NCBI RefSeq assembly: GCF_000383955.1
Contig: NZ_KB913013.1
Coordinates: 5,413,694 to 5,477,693, forward strand
DNA from: Rudanella lutea DSM 19387
GTDB taxonomy: Bacteria > Bacteroidota > Bacteroidia > Cytophagales > Spirosomataceae
Length of the DNA: 64,000 nt
Direction: 5' to 3'
The notes under the pieces: model-generated
Database searches by the model: none
Told to the model about the DNA's origin: nothing
Seen by the model: only the letters and a program-made list of their open reading frames with translations
Shown here: in pieces, positions 15,877-25,020 of the stretch
Position numbering within the stretch: the first letter of the stretch is position 1
How the letters are laid out: every line of letters starts with the position of its first letter
Program-made: the position numbers and the translations under genes

Positions 15877-15879
15877 ATT

Positions 15880-17142
15880 TTGAACGTATTCATCGACGCC
15901 AGCCCGTTGGGCATTGGATTTTACCACCCCGAAGCGAAAACTGGCGTGAGCCGGGTCGTGGAGGAGTTGGTGCGCGGACTGTGGCAGTCGAAAGAGATAC
16001 ACTTGTCACTGGCGGCTCCCTCGTACGTATCCGAAACACAGCGGTACGCGCATTACACCTTTGGGCGGAGCGGCCCCCGGCTGGTCAACGACTCGGCCGA
16101 CCGGCGTTGGGCGGCCCTGGAAAACAGCTTACTCCGCTCTTTGCCGCCGGGGAGCAAACCCTCAAAAGCCATTCGGGCGGGGCTGGGTCAGTTTCGGCAA
16201 ACGTTGCGCATCAAACCCGGTCCGCTACCGGTGGGTAAGTGGGCGCCCGGTACCATTTATCACTCGCCTTTTTTTCCGATCCCGCAGGAGGTCGCACAGG
16301 CGCGGCATATCCGCAAAGTGGTGACCATTCACGACCTGATCCCGATTCAACGGCCCGAGTGGTTCCGTGACGGTGAGCAAACGGTTCGGCAGGTGATTGC
16401 GTCGCTCACGCCCGATACGCACGTGGTGTGTGTGTCGGAGGCTACCCGAACGGATTTTCTGAACCATACCGGTTTTGATCCCCGGCAGGTCAGTACAATT
16501 CCGTTGGCGGCTTCGCGCGAGTTGTTTTACCCCGTTACCGACCCCGACCGTATTTTGGCGGTGCAGGAGCGGTTTGGGATTGGCGGAGGCAGCTATATTC
16601 TGAGCCTGGCTACGTTTGAGCCCCGCAAAAACATTGACCACCTGATTCGGAGTTTTGCCCGGCTGGTAGAAACCCGTAGCATTCCCGACGATTTTAACCT
16701 GGTTCTGGTAGGCACCAAAGGCTGGAAGTTCGATCAGATTATGGCCGAAATCAATCGGACCGATCACCTCCAATCGCGCATTATTCTGACGGGTTTCGTC
16801 CCTGACGAAGACCTGGCTCCGCTCTACTCGGGCGCGTTGGCGTTTGTGTACCCGTCGCTATACGAAGGCTTTGGGCTGCCTCCGCTCGAAGCCATGCAGT
16901 GCGGCCTGCCCGTGATTACGTCCGATCAGTCGTCGTTGCCTGAGGTGGTTGGCGATGCGGCCTTGCTGGTGCCCCCCACCAACTCCGACGCTCTTTGTCA
17001 GGCCTTACAAACGCTGATTAATTCGTCGGTGGTCCGGGCCGAGCTGGCGCAGAAGGCGCTGGAGCGGGCTGCCCTGTTTTCGTGGGACCGCTTTATCCGC
17101 GAGCATATCGAACTTTATCGAACGATAAGTGATAACCGATGA
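15880..17142 (+). CDS. GT4-family glycosyltransferase
   Basis: A 420-residue retaining GT-B transferase, probably acting on cell-surface glycan precursors at the cytoplasmic face. The N-terminal half has NVFIDASPLGIGFY and VVTIHDLIPI; the C-terminal half carries the family pattern EPRKNIDHLIRSF, TGFVPDEDLAPLYSGALAFVYPSLYEGFGLPPLEAMQCG (the EX7E motif) and SSLPEVVGDAA. The reading frame begins with a TTG at 15880; the family's N-terminal strand starts right there, so a non-ATG start is likely. Its last residues SDNR and stop lie in the next word palindrome. No link with arginine synthesis is apparent. Confidence 0.88.
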   Translation: MNVFIDASPLGIGFYHPEAKTGVSRVVEELVRGLWQSKEIHLSLAAPSYVSETQRYAHYTFGRSGPRLVNDSADRRWAALENSLLRSLPPGSKPSKAIRAGLGQFRQTLRIKPGPLPVGKWAPGTIYHSPFFPIPQEVAQARHIRKVVTIHDLIPIQRPEWFRDGEQTVRQVIASLTPDTHVVCVSEATRTDFLNHTGFDPRQVSTIPLAASRELFYPVTDPDRILAVQERFGIGGGSYILSLATFEPRKNIDHLIRSFARLVETRSIPDDFNLVLVGTKGWKFDQIMAEINRTDHLQSRIILTGFVPDEDLAPLYSGALAFVYPSLYEGFGLPPLEAMQCGLPVITSDQSSLPEVVGDAALLVPPTNSDALCQALQTLINSSVVRAELAQKALERAALFSWDRFIREHIELYRTISDNR

Positions 17143-17190
17143 GTGATTTACATCAGCAAACTCATCGTTCATCACTCCTTACTCCTTATT
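17122..17190. repeat. word palindrome, GATGAGTGAT family (glycosyltransferase stop)
   Basis: ATAAGTGATAACCGATGAGT (from about 17125) pairs at about 15 of 20 positions with CTCATCGTTCATCACTCCTT (17161-17180). The left arm contains the last codons and the TGA stop of the glycosyltransferase. The same words form the palindrome at 58987-59052. Confidence 0.6.
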
Positions 17191-17194
17191 TGAC

Positions 17195-18175
17195 ATGACC
17201 ATAAACGTAGGCATTATCGGCGCGGCCGGCTATACCGGGGGCGAATTGCTCCGGATTTTGATTCATCATCCGTTTGCAGCCATTGCGTTTGCGCATAGCC
17301 AAAGTCAGGCAGGAAAACCCGTTTGGTCGACACACACCGATCTGATCGGCGATACCGATTTGACCTTTGCCGGGGGGGATATGGCTCCGTTGTTGCAACA
17401 GGAAGGGTTGGATGTAATTTTCCTGTGTTCGGGGCACGGAGCATCCAAAACGTTTCTGGCCGAGAACGAAGTGCCTGACCATGTCTCGATCATCGACCTG
17501 AGCGCCGACTTCCGCGACGAATCCGAGGACTTTGTGTACGGTTTGCCGGAGCTTCAGCGCGACCGCATTGGGCAGTCGGAGCGGATTGCCAACCCCGGTT
17601 GTTTTGCCACGGCGATTCAGGTGGCCCTGTTGCCCCTGGCCGACGCCGGTCTGATTCAGGATGCGGTGCATGTGAGCGCCATTACGGGCAGTACTGGCGC
17701 GGGGCAGGCCCTTGTGCCCACCACCGGCTTTACGTGGCGTAACAACAATGTCTCGATTTATAAAGCCTTCGAACACCAGCACCTGGCCGAAATTGGGCAG
17801 AGCCTGACGATGCTGCAGCCTGAGTTGAGCCATCCGGTGCATTTTATTCCGTACCGGGGCAACTTCACGCGGGGTATCATGGCTAATGTGTATACAACCT
17901 ACAGCGGTACGCTCGACGAAGCAAAAGACTTGTACAGGGCGTATTATGCCTCGCATCCGTTCACGCACCTGAGCGAGGCCCCCATTGATGTGAAGCAGGT
18001 GGTAAATACCAACAAGGCGCTGGTGCATCTGGAAAAGCACGGCGATCAGCTGCTCATTACGAGTGTAATCGATAACCTGACCAAAGGAGCGTCGGGGCAG
18101 GCCGTACAAAATATGAATCTGGTCTTTGGTTTACCCGAAGATGCGGGTCTGCGACTGAAGTCGGTTGGTTTTTGA
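17195..18175 (+). CDS. argC: N-acetyl-gamma-glutamyl-phosphate reductase
   Basis: A 326-residue NADPH-dependent reductase making N-acetylglutamate semialdehyde (or the N-succinyl analogue used by some Bacteroidota) in arginine synthesis. Marks are the Rossmann start VGIIGAAGYTGGELLR, CSGHGASK, LSADFR, the catalytic Cys in IANPGCFATAIQ, and GSTGAG. The C-terminal part has HPVHFIPYRGNFTRGIMA. Length is at the short, Bacteroidota-type end of the family. The only other arginine-pathway gene seen is argG, 1.4 kb upstream. Confidence 0.95.
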   Translation: MTINVGIIGAAGYTGGELLRILIHHPFAAIAFAHSQSQAGKPVWSTHTDLIGDTDLTFAGGDMAPLLQQEGLDVIFLCSGHGASKTFLAENEVPDHVSIIDLSADFRDESEDFVYGLPELQRDRIGQSERIANPGCFATAIQVALLPLADAGLIQDAVHVSAITGSTGAGQALVPTTGFTWRNNNVSIYKAFEHQHLAEIGQSLTMLQPELSHPVHFIPYRGNFTRGIMANVYTTYSGTLDEAKDLYRAYYASHPFTHLSEAPIDVKQVVNTNKALVHLEKHGDQLLITSVIDNLTKGASGQAVQNMNLVFGLPEDAGLRLKSVGF

Positions 18176-18189
18176 TAGGGTACTGCATG

Positions 18190-18275
18190 TAACGTGAGTT
18201 ACGAATAATGCCTGCTGTAAGGTGCTGTTGAACAAGAAGTTGTTTGCGGAAAGACGTTGTTCGTAATTCACGTTA
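18190..18275. repeat. inverted repeat between convergent argC and thioredoxin-fold gene
   Basis: TAACGTGAGTTACGAAT (18190-18206) pairs at 15 of 17 positions with 18259-18275. The right arm ends on the stop codon (18273-18275) of the minus-strand gene. It sits between convergent genes, so a shared terminator is possible. Confidence 0.6.
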
Positions 18276-19016
18276 GTTTAGTTTGGACAATATTTCTTTT
18301 AGCTGTTCCCCTTCACCCGGCTCGATGACAGCAGCAACCTTCCCTGTGCGATCAATAACGATGTACGATGGAAAGCCCATAATGGAAAATTTCTGATGAA
18401 ATCCCACCGCATCAGGAATGGGTATGAAAGGTAGGGGGGCTGTTTTTAGTACCTCCCTAACTTTTGCCTTCGACGTATTGACCACTCCCAGTACAAGTGG
18501 GTTAACCGATGCGCGGGATGGGTTTATCAAATTATCAATGGATTTTGCCTGATTTGCATTCCAGAATGGTTCGTTTAGGTCAAGGAGGAACGTCAGAACA
18601 ACAACTTGCCCGTGTAAGTCGGTTGAACGATAGCTCTTATTGTTCACATCTTTCATGACGAACAAAGGGATTATATCGCCCACCTTCGGCCTTCTGGACG
18701 GATCTCGGGTGTTTACAGCTCCAGTTTGTTTTTCTTCTACTGTCAGCGGCCGTAGTTTGTAGCTGCTGGCCTGCCCATACTCATCAAAAACGGGTTCCAG
18801 ATGGTGGCTTCTGGGCTGTGCATCGACCACACGCATGGCGTCGCGCAGAGAAACTCGCTTACCGGTTTCCTGATCAATAATTCGGGTAGACTCGTCAAGC
18901 ATTCGACGGGTTGAAAAGGAAAACGGTTCGCCCGGCTGTTGCGCCTGCGCAACAGCCTGTGTCAGAGCCCAAAGGATACCAATACTCCAAACGGTTCTGA
19001 AAATAGAGCTTTTCAT
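18273..19016 (-). CDS. secreted thioredoxin-fold (TlpA/AhpC-like) protein without redox cysteines
   Basis: A 247-residue protein starting at 19016 with a signal peptide (MKSSIFRTVWSIGILWALTQ, cut near AQAQ). A thioredoxin-like domain covers about 115-247: GDIIPLFVMKDVNNKSYRST, GQVVVLTFLLDLNEPFWN, and the cis-Pro loop GFPSYIVIDRTGKV. In TlpA/ResA proteins the segment after the strand LTF carries WxxxCxxC; here it reads LLDLNEPFWN and there is no Cys anywhere in the mature protein. It therefore cannot do thiol redox chemistry and may be a binding or chaperone-like variant. Confidence 0.8.
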   Translation of the reverse strand: MKSSIFRTVWSIGILWALTQAVAQAQQPGEPFSFSTRRMLDESTRIIDQETGKRVSLRDAMRVVDAQPRSHHLEPVFDEYGQASSYKLRPLTVEEKQTGAVNTRDPSRRPKVGDIIPLFVMKDVNNKSYRSTDLHGQVVVLTFLLDLNEPFWNANQAKSIDNLINPSRASVNPLVLGVVNTSKAKVREVLKTAPLPFIPIPDAVGFHQKFSIMGFPSYIVIDRTGKVAAVIEPGEGEQLKEILSKLN

Positions 19017-19101
19017 GTTCGGTAAAGTGGTGTGTTTGTAATAAGAAAATACGGGCCTATCGTTGTGTTTATACGTCCCCAATCTACAAAAAAATCGGCT
19101 C

Positions 19102-20373
19102 CTAATACCCGTACCAGTCGCCCCACCATTTCTGTAAACTGCGCCGGATTTCGGCCTCGCGGGCGTTGTGGCCGGGCTCGTAAATCCGGTGGCCCTTTAG
19201 CTCGTCGGGGAGGTAATTTTGCTGGCTGAAATTGCCTTCGTAATTGTGTGCATACTGGTAATCCTGCCCGTAGCCAATCTGCTTCATGAGCTTGGTAGGG
19301 GCGTTGCGGAGGTGCAGCGGTACGGGCAGATGCGCCGTTTTTTCGGCGAGGGCAATGGCATCGTCGATGGCCACATAACTTGCATTGCTTTTGGGCGACG
19401 TAGCCAGATACACCGCAACCTGCCCCAGAATAATCCGGCCTTCGGGCATACCGATGGCCCGAATCGCTTGCACCGCTTCCGACGCCATAATCATGGCCGT
19501 GGGGTTGGCATTGCCGATGTCTTCGGAGGCCAGAATTAACATCCGGCGGGCAATAAATACGGGGTCTTCGCCCGCCACCAGCATACGCGCCATCCAGTAC
19601 AGAGCCGCGTTGGGGTCGGAGCCGCGCAACGACTTGATAAACGCCGAAATAATGTCGTAATGCTGCTCGCCCGATTTGTCGTAACGGGCAATATTCTGTT
19701 GGGCCACCGTCGTTACGCCCTCGTCGGTAATCACCAGTGGGTCGGCCGATACGTGTGCCGAAGCCACCAGTTCGAGCAGGTTGAGCAGCTTGCGCCCATC
19801 GCCCCCCGAAAGCCGCAGCAGGGCATCGTACGAGCCAACCGTGATCTGCTTGCTCTGCAAAAATGCGTCGGTAGCAATGGCCCGGTCGACAACGGCTACC
19901 AGCTCATCGCGCGTGAGCGATTCGAGCACATAGACCTGACAGCGCGACAACAGGGCCGAATTGACTTCAAACGAGGGGTTTTCGGTGGTGGCCCCGATGA
20001 GCGTAATCTGCCCTCGTTCGACGGCCCCGAGCAGGGCGTCCTGCTGGCTTTTGTTGAACCGGTGGATCTCGTCGATAAACACCACCGGGGCCATGAGGGG
20101 CGTAGCCCGGCTCAGTACCTCCCGCACTTCTTTCACGCCTGAATTGATGGCACTCAGCGCCACAAAGGGCCGCCGGACAGCCTCGGCTAACAGCAGAGCC
20201 AGGGTGGTTTTACCCACACCCGGCGGCCCCCACAAAATCATAGACGGCAGACGTCCCGACTCGACCGCCCGGCGCAGGGCTCCGTTTGGGCCAATCAGTT
20301 TTTGCTGACCGATTACCTCGTTGAGGGTTCGGGGGCGTACGCGTTCGGGTAAGGGTGTCGAGTCGGTGTTCAT
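19102..20373 (-). CDS. rarA: replication-associated recombination protein A (AAA+ ATPase)
   Basis: A 423-residue AAA+ protein of the RarA/MgsA/WRNIP1 family acting at stalled replication forks with SSB and the clamp loader. It begins LPERVRPRTLNEVIGQQKLIG, then Walker A WGPPGVGKTT, Walker B VVFIDEIHRFNKSQQDALL, sensor-1 LIGATTENPSFEVN and Arg-finger region LLSRCQVY, followed by the lid and the MgsA C-terminal tetramerisation domain (SLRGSDPNAALYWMARML, ASEDIGNANP, GYQDYQYAHN-type end). Length is normal. Confidence 0.95.
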   Translation of the reverse strand: MNTDSTPLPERVRPRTLNEVIGQQKLIGPNGALRRAVESGRLPSMILWGPPGVGKTTLALLLAEAVRRPFVALSAINSGVKEVREVLSRATPLMAPVVFIDEIHRFNKSQQDALLGAVERGQITLIGATTENPSFEVNSALLSRCQVYVLESLTRDELVAVVDRAIATDAFLQSKQITVGSYDALLRLSGGDGRKLLNLLELVASAHVSADPLVITDEGVTTVAQQNIARYDKSGEQHYDIISAFIKSLRGSDPNAALYWMARMLVAGEDPVFIARRMLILASEDIGNANPTAMIMASEAVQAIRAIGMPEGRIILGQVAVYLATSPKSNASYVAIDDAIALAEKTAHLPVPLHLRNAPTKLMKQIGYGQDYQYAHNYEGNFSQQNYLPDELKGHRIYEPGHNAREAEIRRSLQKWWGDWYGY

Positions 20374-20402
20374 GCGTCGTTGAATTGGTTGGAAAGAAAG
20401 CC

Positions 20403-22007
20403 TTACCGGTTTGCTTCGAGCAGGGCCACGCTGTATGGCCCCACGGTGAGGCCCCCGTCGGTGTAGTGGGTTGCCGGGTGGCTGTGCCAGGTCAGTTGGT
20501 TAAAGGCAACCTCTTCGGGGGGCAGTACCGTACGGATGGGTTGGCCTGTCAGGTTATGCACGAGCAGGACCCGCTCGCCAGTTTGACTCCGCCGAACAAA
20601 TGCCACCAGGCCGGCTTGCCGGATGCCACTCAGTTCAATTCGGCTCAGGTTGTCGTTCAGTACCGGGTGACTGTTACGAAACCCAATCAGGCGTTTGTAG
20701 TGGTTAAACAACGACTCAGGGTCGGTTTGCTGCTGGGCCAACGGGCGCACCGTGCGGCTGGTTGAGTACCGTGCCGACCGCGAGCCGGTTTTGTTCCAGC
20801 GGGCGCGGTCGGGGTCGTGCTTGCCTACGTTCCAGACAAAGGGCTCCCGGATGTGTTCGTCGGGTTTTTGGCCCAGCATCCCAATTTCCTCGCCGTAATA
20901 CAGGTACGGATTGCCGGGGAGGGTAAGCAGCAGGTTCGCAGCCACTTTGAGCCGGTCGGTATGGCCTTTCAGGACACTCCCAATGCGGTCCTGATCGTGG
21001 TTGGAGAGAATCAGGGCGTCGATAAAATTTGGTTCTACCTGTTCGTAAGCGCTCTGAATAAAGGCCAGCAACTCAATCAGGTCTTCGGTATCGTCCTCTT
21101 GCTGAACTACCTCGGCGAGCGAGAGGGCAAAATCGAAGTTGAAGTTGGCGTGCAACCCCCGGAAATAGGGGGCTACGTGGGCCGGGCGGGTCCAGACCTC
21201 TCCCACCAGATGCACGCCCTCCCGGCGCAGGCCGGGGTGGTCGCCGGTGCGGACAACGGTCTCTACTTCGCGCCGAAACTCTTCCCAAAACTGGTGGTTT
21301 TTGGGCTCTTCAAACTCGCGATAGAGGTGCCGGGCCGCATCGAGCCGGAACCCATCGACCCCGATTTCGGCCAGCCAGAACCGGGCAATCTGAAAAAACT
21401 CCTGCCGTACCGCCGGATGATCGAAGTTGAGGTCGGGCATCTGGTTCCAGAACATGCCGTAGTAACGTTCGGGGTACGAGGCCCCGGCCACCCGGTGCCA
21501 GGGGTTTCGCTCCGACGAGTCGGCCGTAATATCGCGGGTGGCCAGGTTTCGGGCCTTGATTTCGTCGGGGTGCAGCCATTTGTAATACGACCAGTACGGA
21601 TTTTCGGGGCCTTTGCAGGCTTCGATAAACCAGGGATGCCGACTGCTCGTGTGGTGCAGCACCAGGTCCATCAGCACGGCAATGCCCCGCCGGTGTGCTT
21701 CCTGCACGAGCCGCCGAAAATCGTCGAGAGTGCCGTACTCCGGGTCGATCCCGTAGTAATCCGTCACGTCGTATTTGTGGTACGAAGGCGACGGGTTGAT
21801 GGGCATGAGCCAAATGGCGCTGATGCCCAACTCCTGCAAGTAATCGAGCTTGGACGTGACGCCGTTGAGGTCGCCGATACCGTCGCCGTTGGAGTCGCAA
21901 AAAGCCCGGACAAAAATCTCGTAGTGGACGCCCGTATGGGCGAGGGGTGACGCTTGTTTCAAGAGGTTGTACTGCATGAGGTTATGTTCTGCACCTGTGC
22001 CCTGCAT
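20403..22007 (-). CDS. GH13 alpha-amylase family glycosidase, intracellular
   Basis: A 534-residue GH13 enzyme with no signal peptide. The catalytic barrel shows region I DLVLHHTS, nucleophile Asp223 in DGFRLDAA, acid/base Glu270 in LVGEVWTRP and Asp338 in LSNHDQDR; the beginning HYEIFVRAFCDSNGDGIGDLNG is typical of oligo-1,6-glucosidase/trehalose-synthase-like subfamilies, and a C-terminal beta domain follows. It should cut or transfer alpha-glucosidic bonds of maltodextrin-like oligosaccharides in the cytoplasm or periplasm. The ATG at 21977 (MQYNLLKQ) is an equally possible start. It lies 18 bp after the secreted GH13 gene, so the two are probably cotranscribed. Confidence 0.88.
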   Translation of the reverse strand: MQGTGAEHNLMQYNLLKQASPLAHTGVHYEIFVRAFCDSNGDGIGDLNGVTSKLDYLQELGISAIWLMPINPSPSYHKYDVTDYYGIDPEYGTLDDFRRLVQEAHRRGIAVLMDLVLHHTSSRHPWFIEACKGPENPYWSYYKWLHPDEIKARNLATRDITADSSERNPWHRVAGASYPERYYGMFWNQMPDLNFDHPAVRQEFFQIARFWLAEIGVDGFRLDAARHLYREFEEPKNHQFWEEFRREVETVVRTGDHPGLRREGVHLVGEVWTRPAHVAPYFRGLHANFNFDFALSLAEVVQQEDDTEDLIELLAFIQSAYEQVEPNFIDALILSNHDQDRIGSVLKGHTDRLKVAANLLLTLPGNPYLYYGEEIGMLGQKPDEHIREPFVWNVGKHDPDRARWNKTGSRSARYSTSRTVRPLAQQQTDPESLFNHYKRLIGFRNSHPVLNDNLSRIELSGIRQAGLVAFVRRSQTGERVLLVHNLTGQPIRTVLPPEEVAFNQLTWHSHPATHYTDGGLTVGPYSVALLEANR

Positions 22008-22025
22008 AGGCGTAGAAAACCTGAT

Positions 22026-24842
22026 TTACTGCTTCATTACTTTCCGAACCACGCGCTGCTCACCCAGTTGCAACCGGATGATATACAGTCCGTTGGGTAG
22101 GTTGCGTAGATCAATGGTCTGAATGAGCGTGTCGGCTGTTTTCACCGCCCGACTGCTGCGGAGCTCGCGACCCGAGGCATCGGTCAGATACAGATTTACC
22201 AAACCCCGGTACGGGTTACTCAGTTCCAGCCGGGCTTCGTCGGCGCTGGGGTTGGGCGAAAGTGTCAATCCATCGACGGGTTGCTCGGTCACGGCTGTAA
22301 CCACGGCCATCGACGGGCCGAACGGTACAAGCCCGGCCTCGGGTTTGGGCAGAGGTTGGCTGGAATACAGGTGAAACTCGCCCGGCTGCATCATCACGGT
22401 ACTATTTGCGTCGGTGATATTGATCGACTCGCCGGTGAAGAAGTCGTACCAGCGGCCCACACCCGGAAAACCGCCTGGTACGGTACGGACTTCGGCGTCG
22501 GAGTTACCGATGAGGAAAATTGTGTTGGCCGGGTCGCGGAGGGTGATGCGCTTCACCAGGTCGTTGGTGGCCATTGTCACATCGGTCGACCGGAACGCCG
22601 GCACCGTTTTTTTGAGGTTTATCAGTTCGCGGTACACGCCGTACAGTTTTCGGCGGTTGGGGTCGCTGTAGTACTCCCACCGAATGGGCTTGGCTCCGGT
22701 GCGGCCGTTTTCGTCGATGCTCACATCGTAGCCCAGTTCGCCAAACTGCCAGATGAGCTTTGGGCCCGGCGTGGTGATGAGAAACGCGGCCGCCAGTTTG
22801 GCCCGCTCAAGGGCAGTGGGTAGCTGGGTGGTGTTGTAGTTATTTTCAACCCGGCCGTTTTTCAGTACATCCACCAGTAGTCGTTCTTCATCGTGGCTCT
22901 CGGCATACCCGATCAGATTGGGCCGCTGCCAGCCTCGTTCTTTAGCCGACAGGCCGTTCAGACTGGCAGCCCGGCCTTTGGCGGTGTTTCGAAAATCGCC
23001 GTTGTGATTGCCCCAGAACATCATCCCGTAATCGGCCAGTTCTTTTTCTTCGGTGTTATCGGCAAAGTGTTCCAGAATCACGTAAGCCGTGGGGTCTACG
23101 GCCCGAATCTGGTCGTAAATACGTTTCCAGATGCGCACCCGGCTCAGGTCGTAGCTGCTCCACGACCCAACATCGTTCCCCGATTGTTTCTGGGTAAACC
23201 CTTTCGACAGGTCGAACCGGAATCCATCGAACCGAAACTCCTGCAACCAGTACGTATTGACTCGCTCGACAAGTGCCTGCGTAGCGGGGCTCTCGTGGTT
23301 AAAATCGAAAAAGACGCTGAACGGGTGGGTTGCCTGCGGATTGAAAAAGGGGTTGTCGGGGCTTGGACGGTTGCCGTCCCAGTACATTTTTACGTACGGG
23401 TACTCGTAATCGGCCTGATTCAATACCATATCGAGAACAACGGCAATGCCCTGCTGATGGGCCGCTTCGATAAAGCGTTTCAGGTCGTCGGCGGTACCGT
23501 AGGCCTTGTCGGGCGCGAAGTAGAAAATCGGGTTGTAGCCCCAAGAGTCGTTTCCGGCAAACTCCATGATGGGCATGATCTCGATACAGTTGATACCCAG
23601 ACGCTTGAGGTAGGGTAGGCTGTCGGTCACGGTTTTGTAGTTGCGGTTGGCCGAAAAGTCGCGGACGAGCAGCTCATACACGATCAGGTTGGCCGGGTCG
23701 GGACGCTCAAAGTTGATTTTACGCCAGGGGTAGGCGGTTTGGTCGGTTTGCAGAATCGACACGATGCCCGTGGCCCCGGTGGGGTAGGGTTTCAGATTGG
23801 GGTAGGTAGTGGCCGGGATAAACCGATCGTTGTTGGGGTCGAGAATTTTGGTGGCGTAGGGGTCGGCTACGGCCAATGTGCCGTCTACCAGATACTGATA
23901 CGCTATTTCGGTTTTTGGGGTCAGGTTTTTGAGTTCAATCCAGTAGCGGTTGCCGTCGGGTGTCCGCTTCATGAGATACTCGGGTGAGGGCCGCCAGTTA
24001 TTGAACTCACCGATGGCGTACACGAAGCTTTTACGCGGGGCAAACAGAACCAGCGTGGCTGTGCTGGGGCTGGTGTAGTTGACGCCGTCCCGCATACCGG
24101 CGGGCAACTCGGCTACCGTGGGCTCAGGCCGAACAGTGAAATAGAAGGTGTCGGCCGCGGCCTGCCCCGTGGGCGATGTCATAGTCATGGCCCGAAACAC
24201 AACCATCCGACGGGTACCCAGTTGTGTGCCGGTATTGAGCTGCGCCCGCAGAGAGTCGCGATCCAGAACGTTTGTGATGGGTTGCCCATCAACGGTCAGT
24301 GACAGGGCGGCCCGCTGCGAGGTTCGGTAGCGTACGGGTAAAGTAGTGTTGGGAGAGACAAAAAAGTCTTTTTCGGTTGGTTCAACGCGGTTGATGCTGA
24401 GTCTGTTGTCGTAAATTCGGACGTATAGGTCTTCGGTTTGTGCCCGGCCGTCACTGCTTTTGAGCAAAACACCCAACCGCCGAATAGGCTGGTTGGCGGG
24501 TACGTTGAAATAGGTGCGGGGTACGAGCCGGATTTGCCATTTGTTGTTGCCGAGGGCTGTCATAGTGCCCGGTACAAACGGGGCATTGAAGTTGGTTTGT
24601 CCCGTTGGCTGGAATTGAAACGCGTCGCCGGTTTCGGTGGTACCGGCCCCTGACCAGAGATAAACATCGCCTGTTTTGCCGAGCAACCCGGCGGCCCGGC
24701 TGTCTTTGGCCTGCGCAAGGTCGAAGATAAGCGTCACCTCGCTGTCGGCCGTCGGAAAAGCGGGGACGGTGGTAACAACCTGACTTAGGCTACGTTGGAC
24801 GGAAAAGAAAAGACAAACGAAGAGAAGGAGACGAACGGACAT
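22026..24842 (-). CDS. secreted GH13 alpha-amylase-like protein with CBM48-like and T9SS sorting domains
   Basis: A 938-residue multidomain protein. A signal peptide is cut near RSLSQ; an N-terminal beta domain (about 25-240) is followed by a CBM48/early-set domain (about 258-345, IGEFNNWRPSPEYLMKR). The GH13 barrel (about 385-790) has nucleophile Asp544 in DGFRFDLSKGF, Glu591 in VILEHFAD and the His-Asp of YAESHDEER. The end (about 860-938) is a Por secretion tail: LSPNPSADEA, LYLTDASGREL, LPNGLYIIRLQ and a basic final strand. It should be exported by the type IX system to the surface and start starch or glycogen breakdown, handing products to the downstream GH13 enzyme. Confidence 0.9.
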   Translation of the reverse strand: MSVRLLLFVCLFFSVQRSLSQVVTTVPAFPTADSEVTLIFDLAQAKDSRAAGLLGKTGDVYLWSGAGTTETGDAFQFQPTGQTNFNAPFVPGTMTALGNNKWQIRLVPRTYFNVPANQPIRRLGVLLKSSDGRAQTEDLYVRIYDNRLSINRVEPTEKDFFVSPNTTLPVRYRTSQRAALSLTVDGQPITNVLDRDSLRAQLNTGTQLGTRRMVVFRAMTMTSPTGQAAADTFYFTVRPEPTVAELPAGMRDGVNYTSPSTATLVLFAPRKSFVYAIGEFNNWRPSPEYLMKRTPDGNRYWIELKNLTPKTEIAYQYLVDGTLAVADPYATKILDPNNDRFIPATTYPNLKPYPTGATGIVSILQTDQTAYPWRKINFERPDPANLIVYELLVRDFSANRNYKTVTDSLPYLKRLGINCIEIMPIMEFAGNDSWGYNPIFYFAPDKAYGTADDLKRFIEAAHQQGIAVVLDMVLNQADYEYPYVKMYWDGNRPSPDNPFFNPQATHPFSVFFDFNHESPATQALVERVNTYWLQEFRFDGFRFDLSKGFTQKQSGNDVGSWSSYDLSRVRIWKRIYDQIRAVDPTAYVILEHFADNTEEKELADYGMMFWGNHNGDFRNTAKGRAASLNGLSAKERGWQRPNLIGYAESHDEERLLVDVLKNGRVENNYNTTQLPTALERAKLAAAFLITTPGPKLIWQFGELGYDVSIDENGRTGAKPIRWEYYSDPNRRKLYGVYRELINLKKTVPAFRSTDVTMATNDLVKRITLRDPANTIFLIGNSDAEVRTVPGGFPGVGRWYDFFTGESINITDANSTVMMQPGEFHLYSSQPLPKPEAGLVPFGPSMAVVTAVTEQPVDGLTLSPNPSADEARLELSNPYRGLVNLYLTDASGRELRSSRAVKTADTLIQTIDLRNLPNGLYIIRLQLGEQRVVRKVMKQ

Positions 24843-24889
24843 AGAATCTTGTGAGAGTGTAAAACCAAAAATACGGATAAAATGGCCTC

Positions 24890-25020
24890 TTTCCGAGGGG
24901 TAGTTATCCGAGGGGCTACCCGGCGGGGGAGGGCTACCCGGAGGAGGGCTGGCGTCTCGCTGGGGACTGACGTCCCTGTCCGAGGACTGACGTCCCTGCC
25001 TGAGGACTGACGTCCCTGGT
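24890..25020. repeat. left array of ~20-nt repeats beside the IS200-like element
   Basis: The array is clearest as three 20-nt units with GGACTGACGTCCCTG (from about 24964, 24984 and 25004), preceded by more divergent units with GAGGGCTACCCGG and CCGAGGGGCTACCC. GGAC-TGAC-GTCC within a unit can form a 4-bp stem. The last unit is part of the 47-nt inverted repeat of the insertion. The divergent units correspond to the reverse complement of the right array. Confidence 0.65.
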
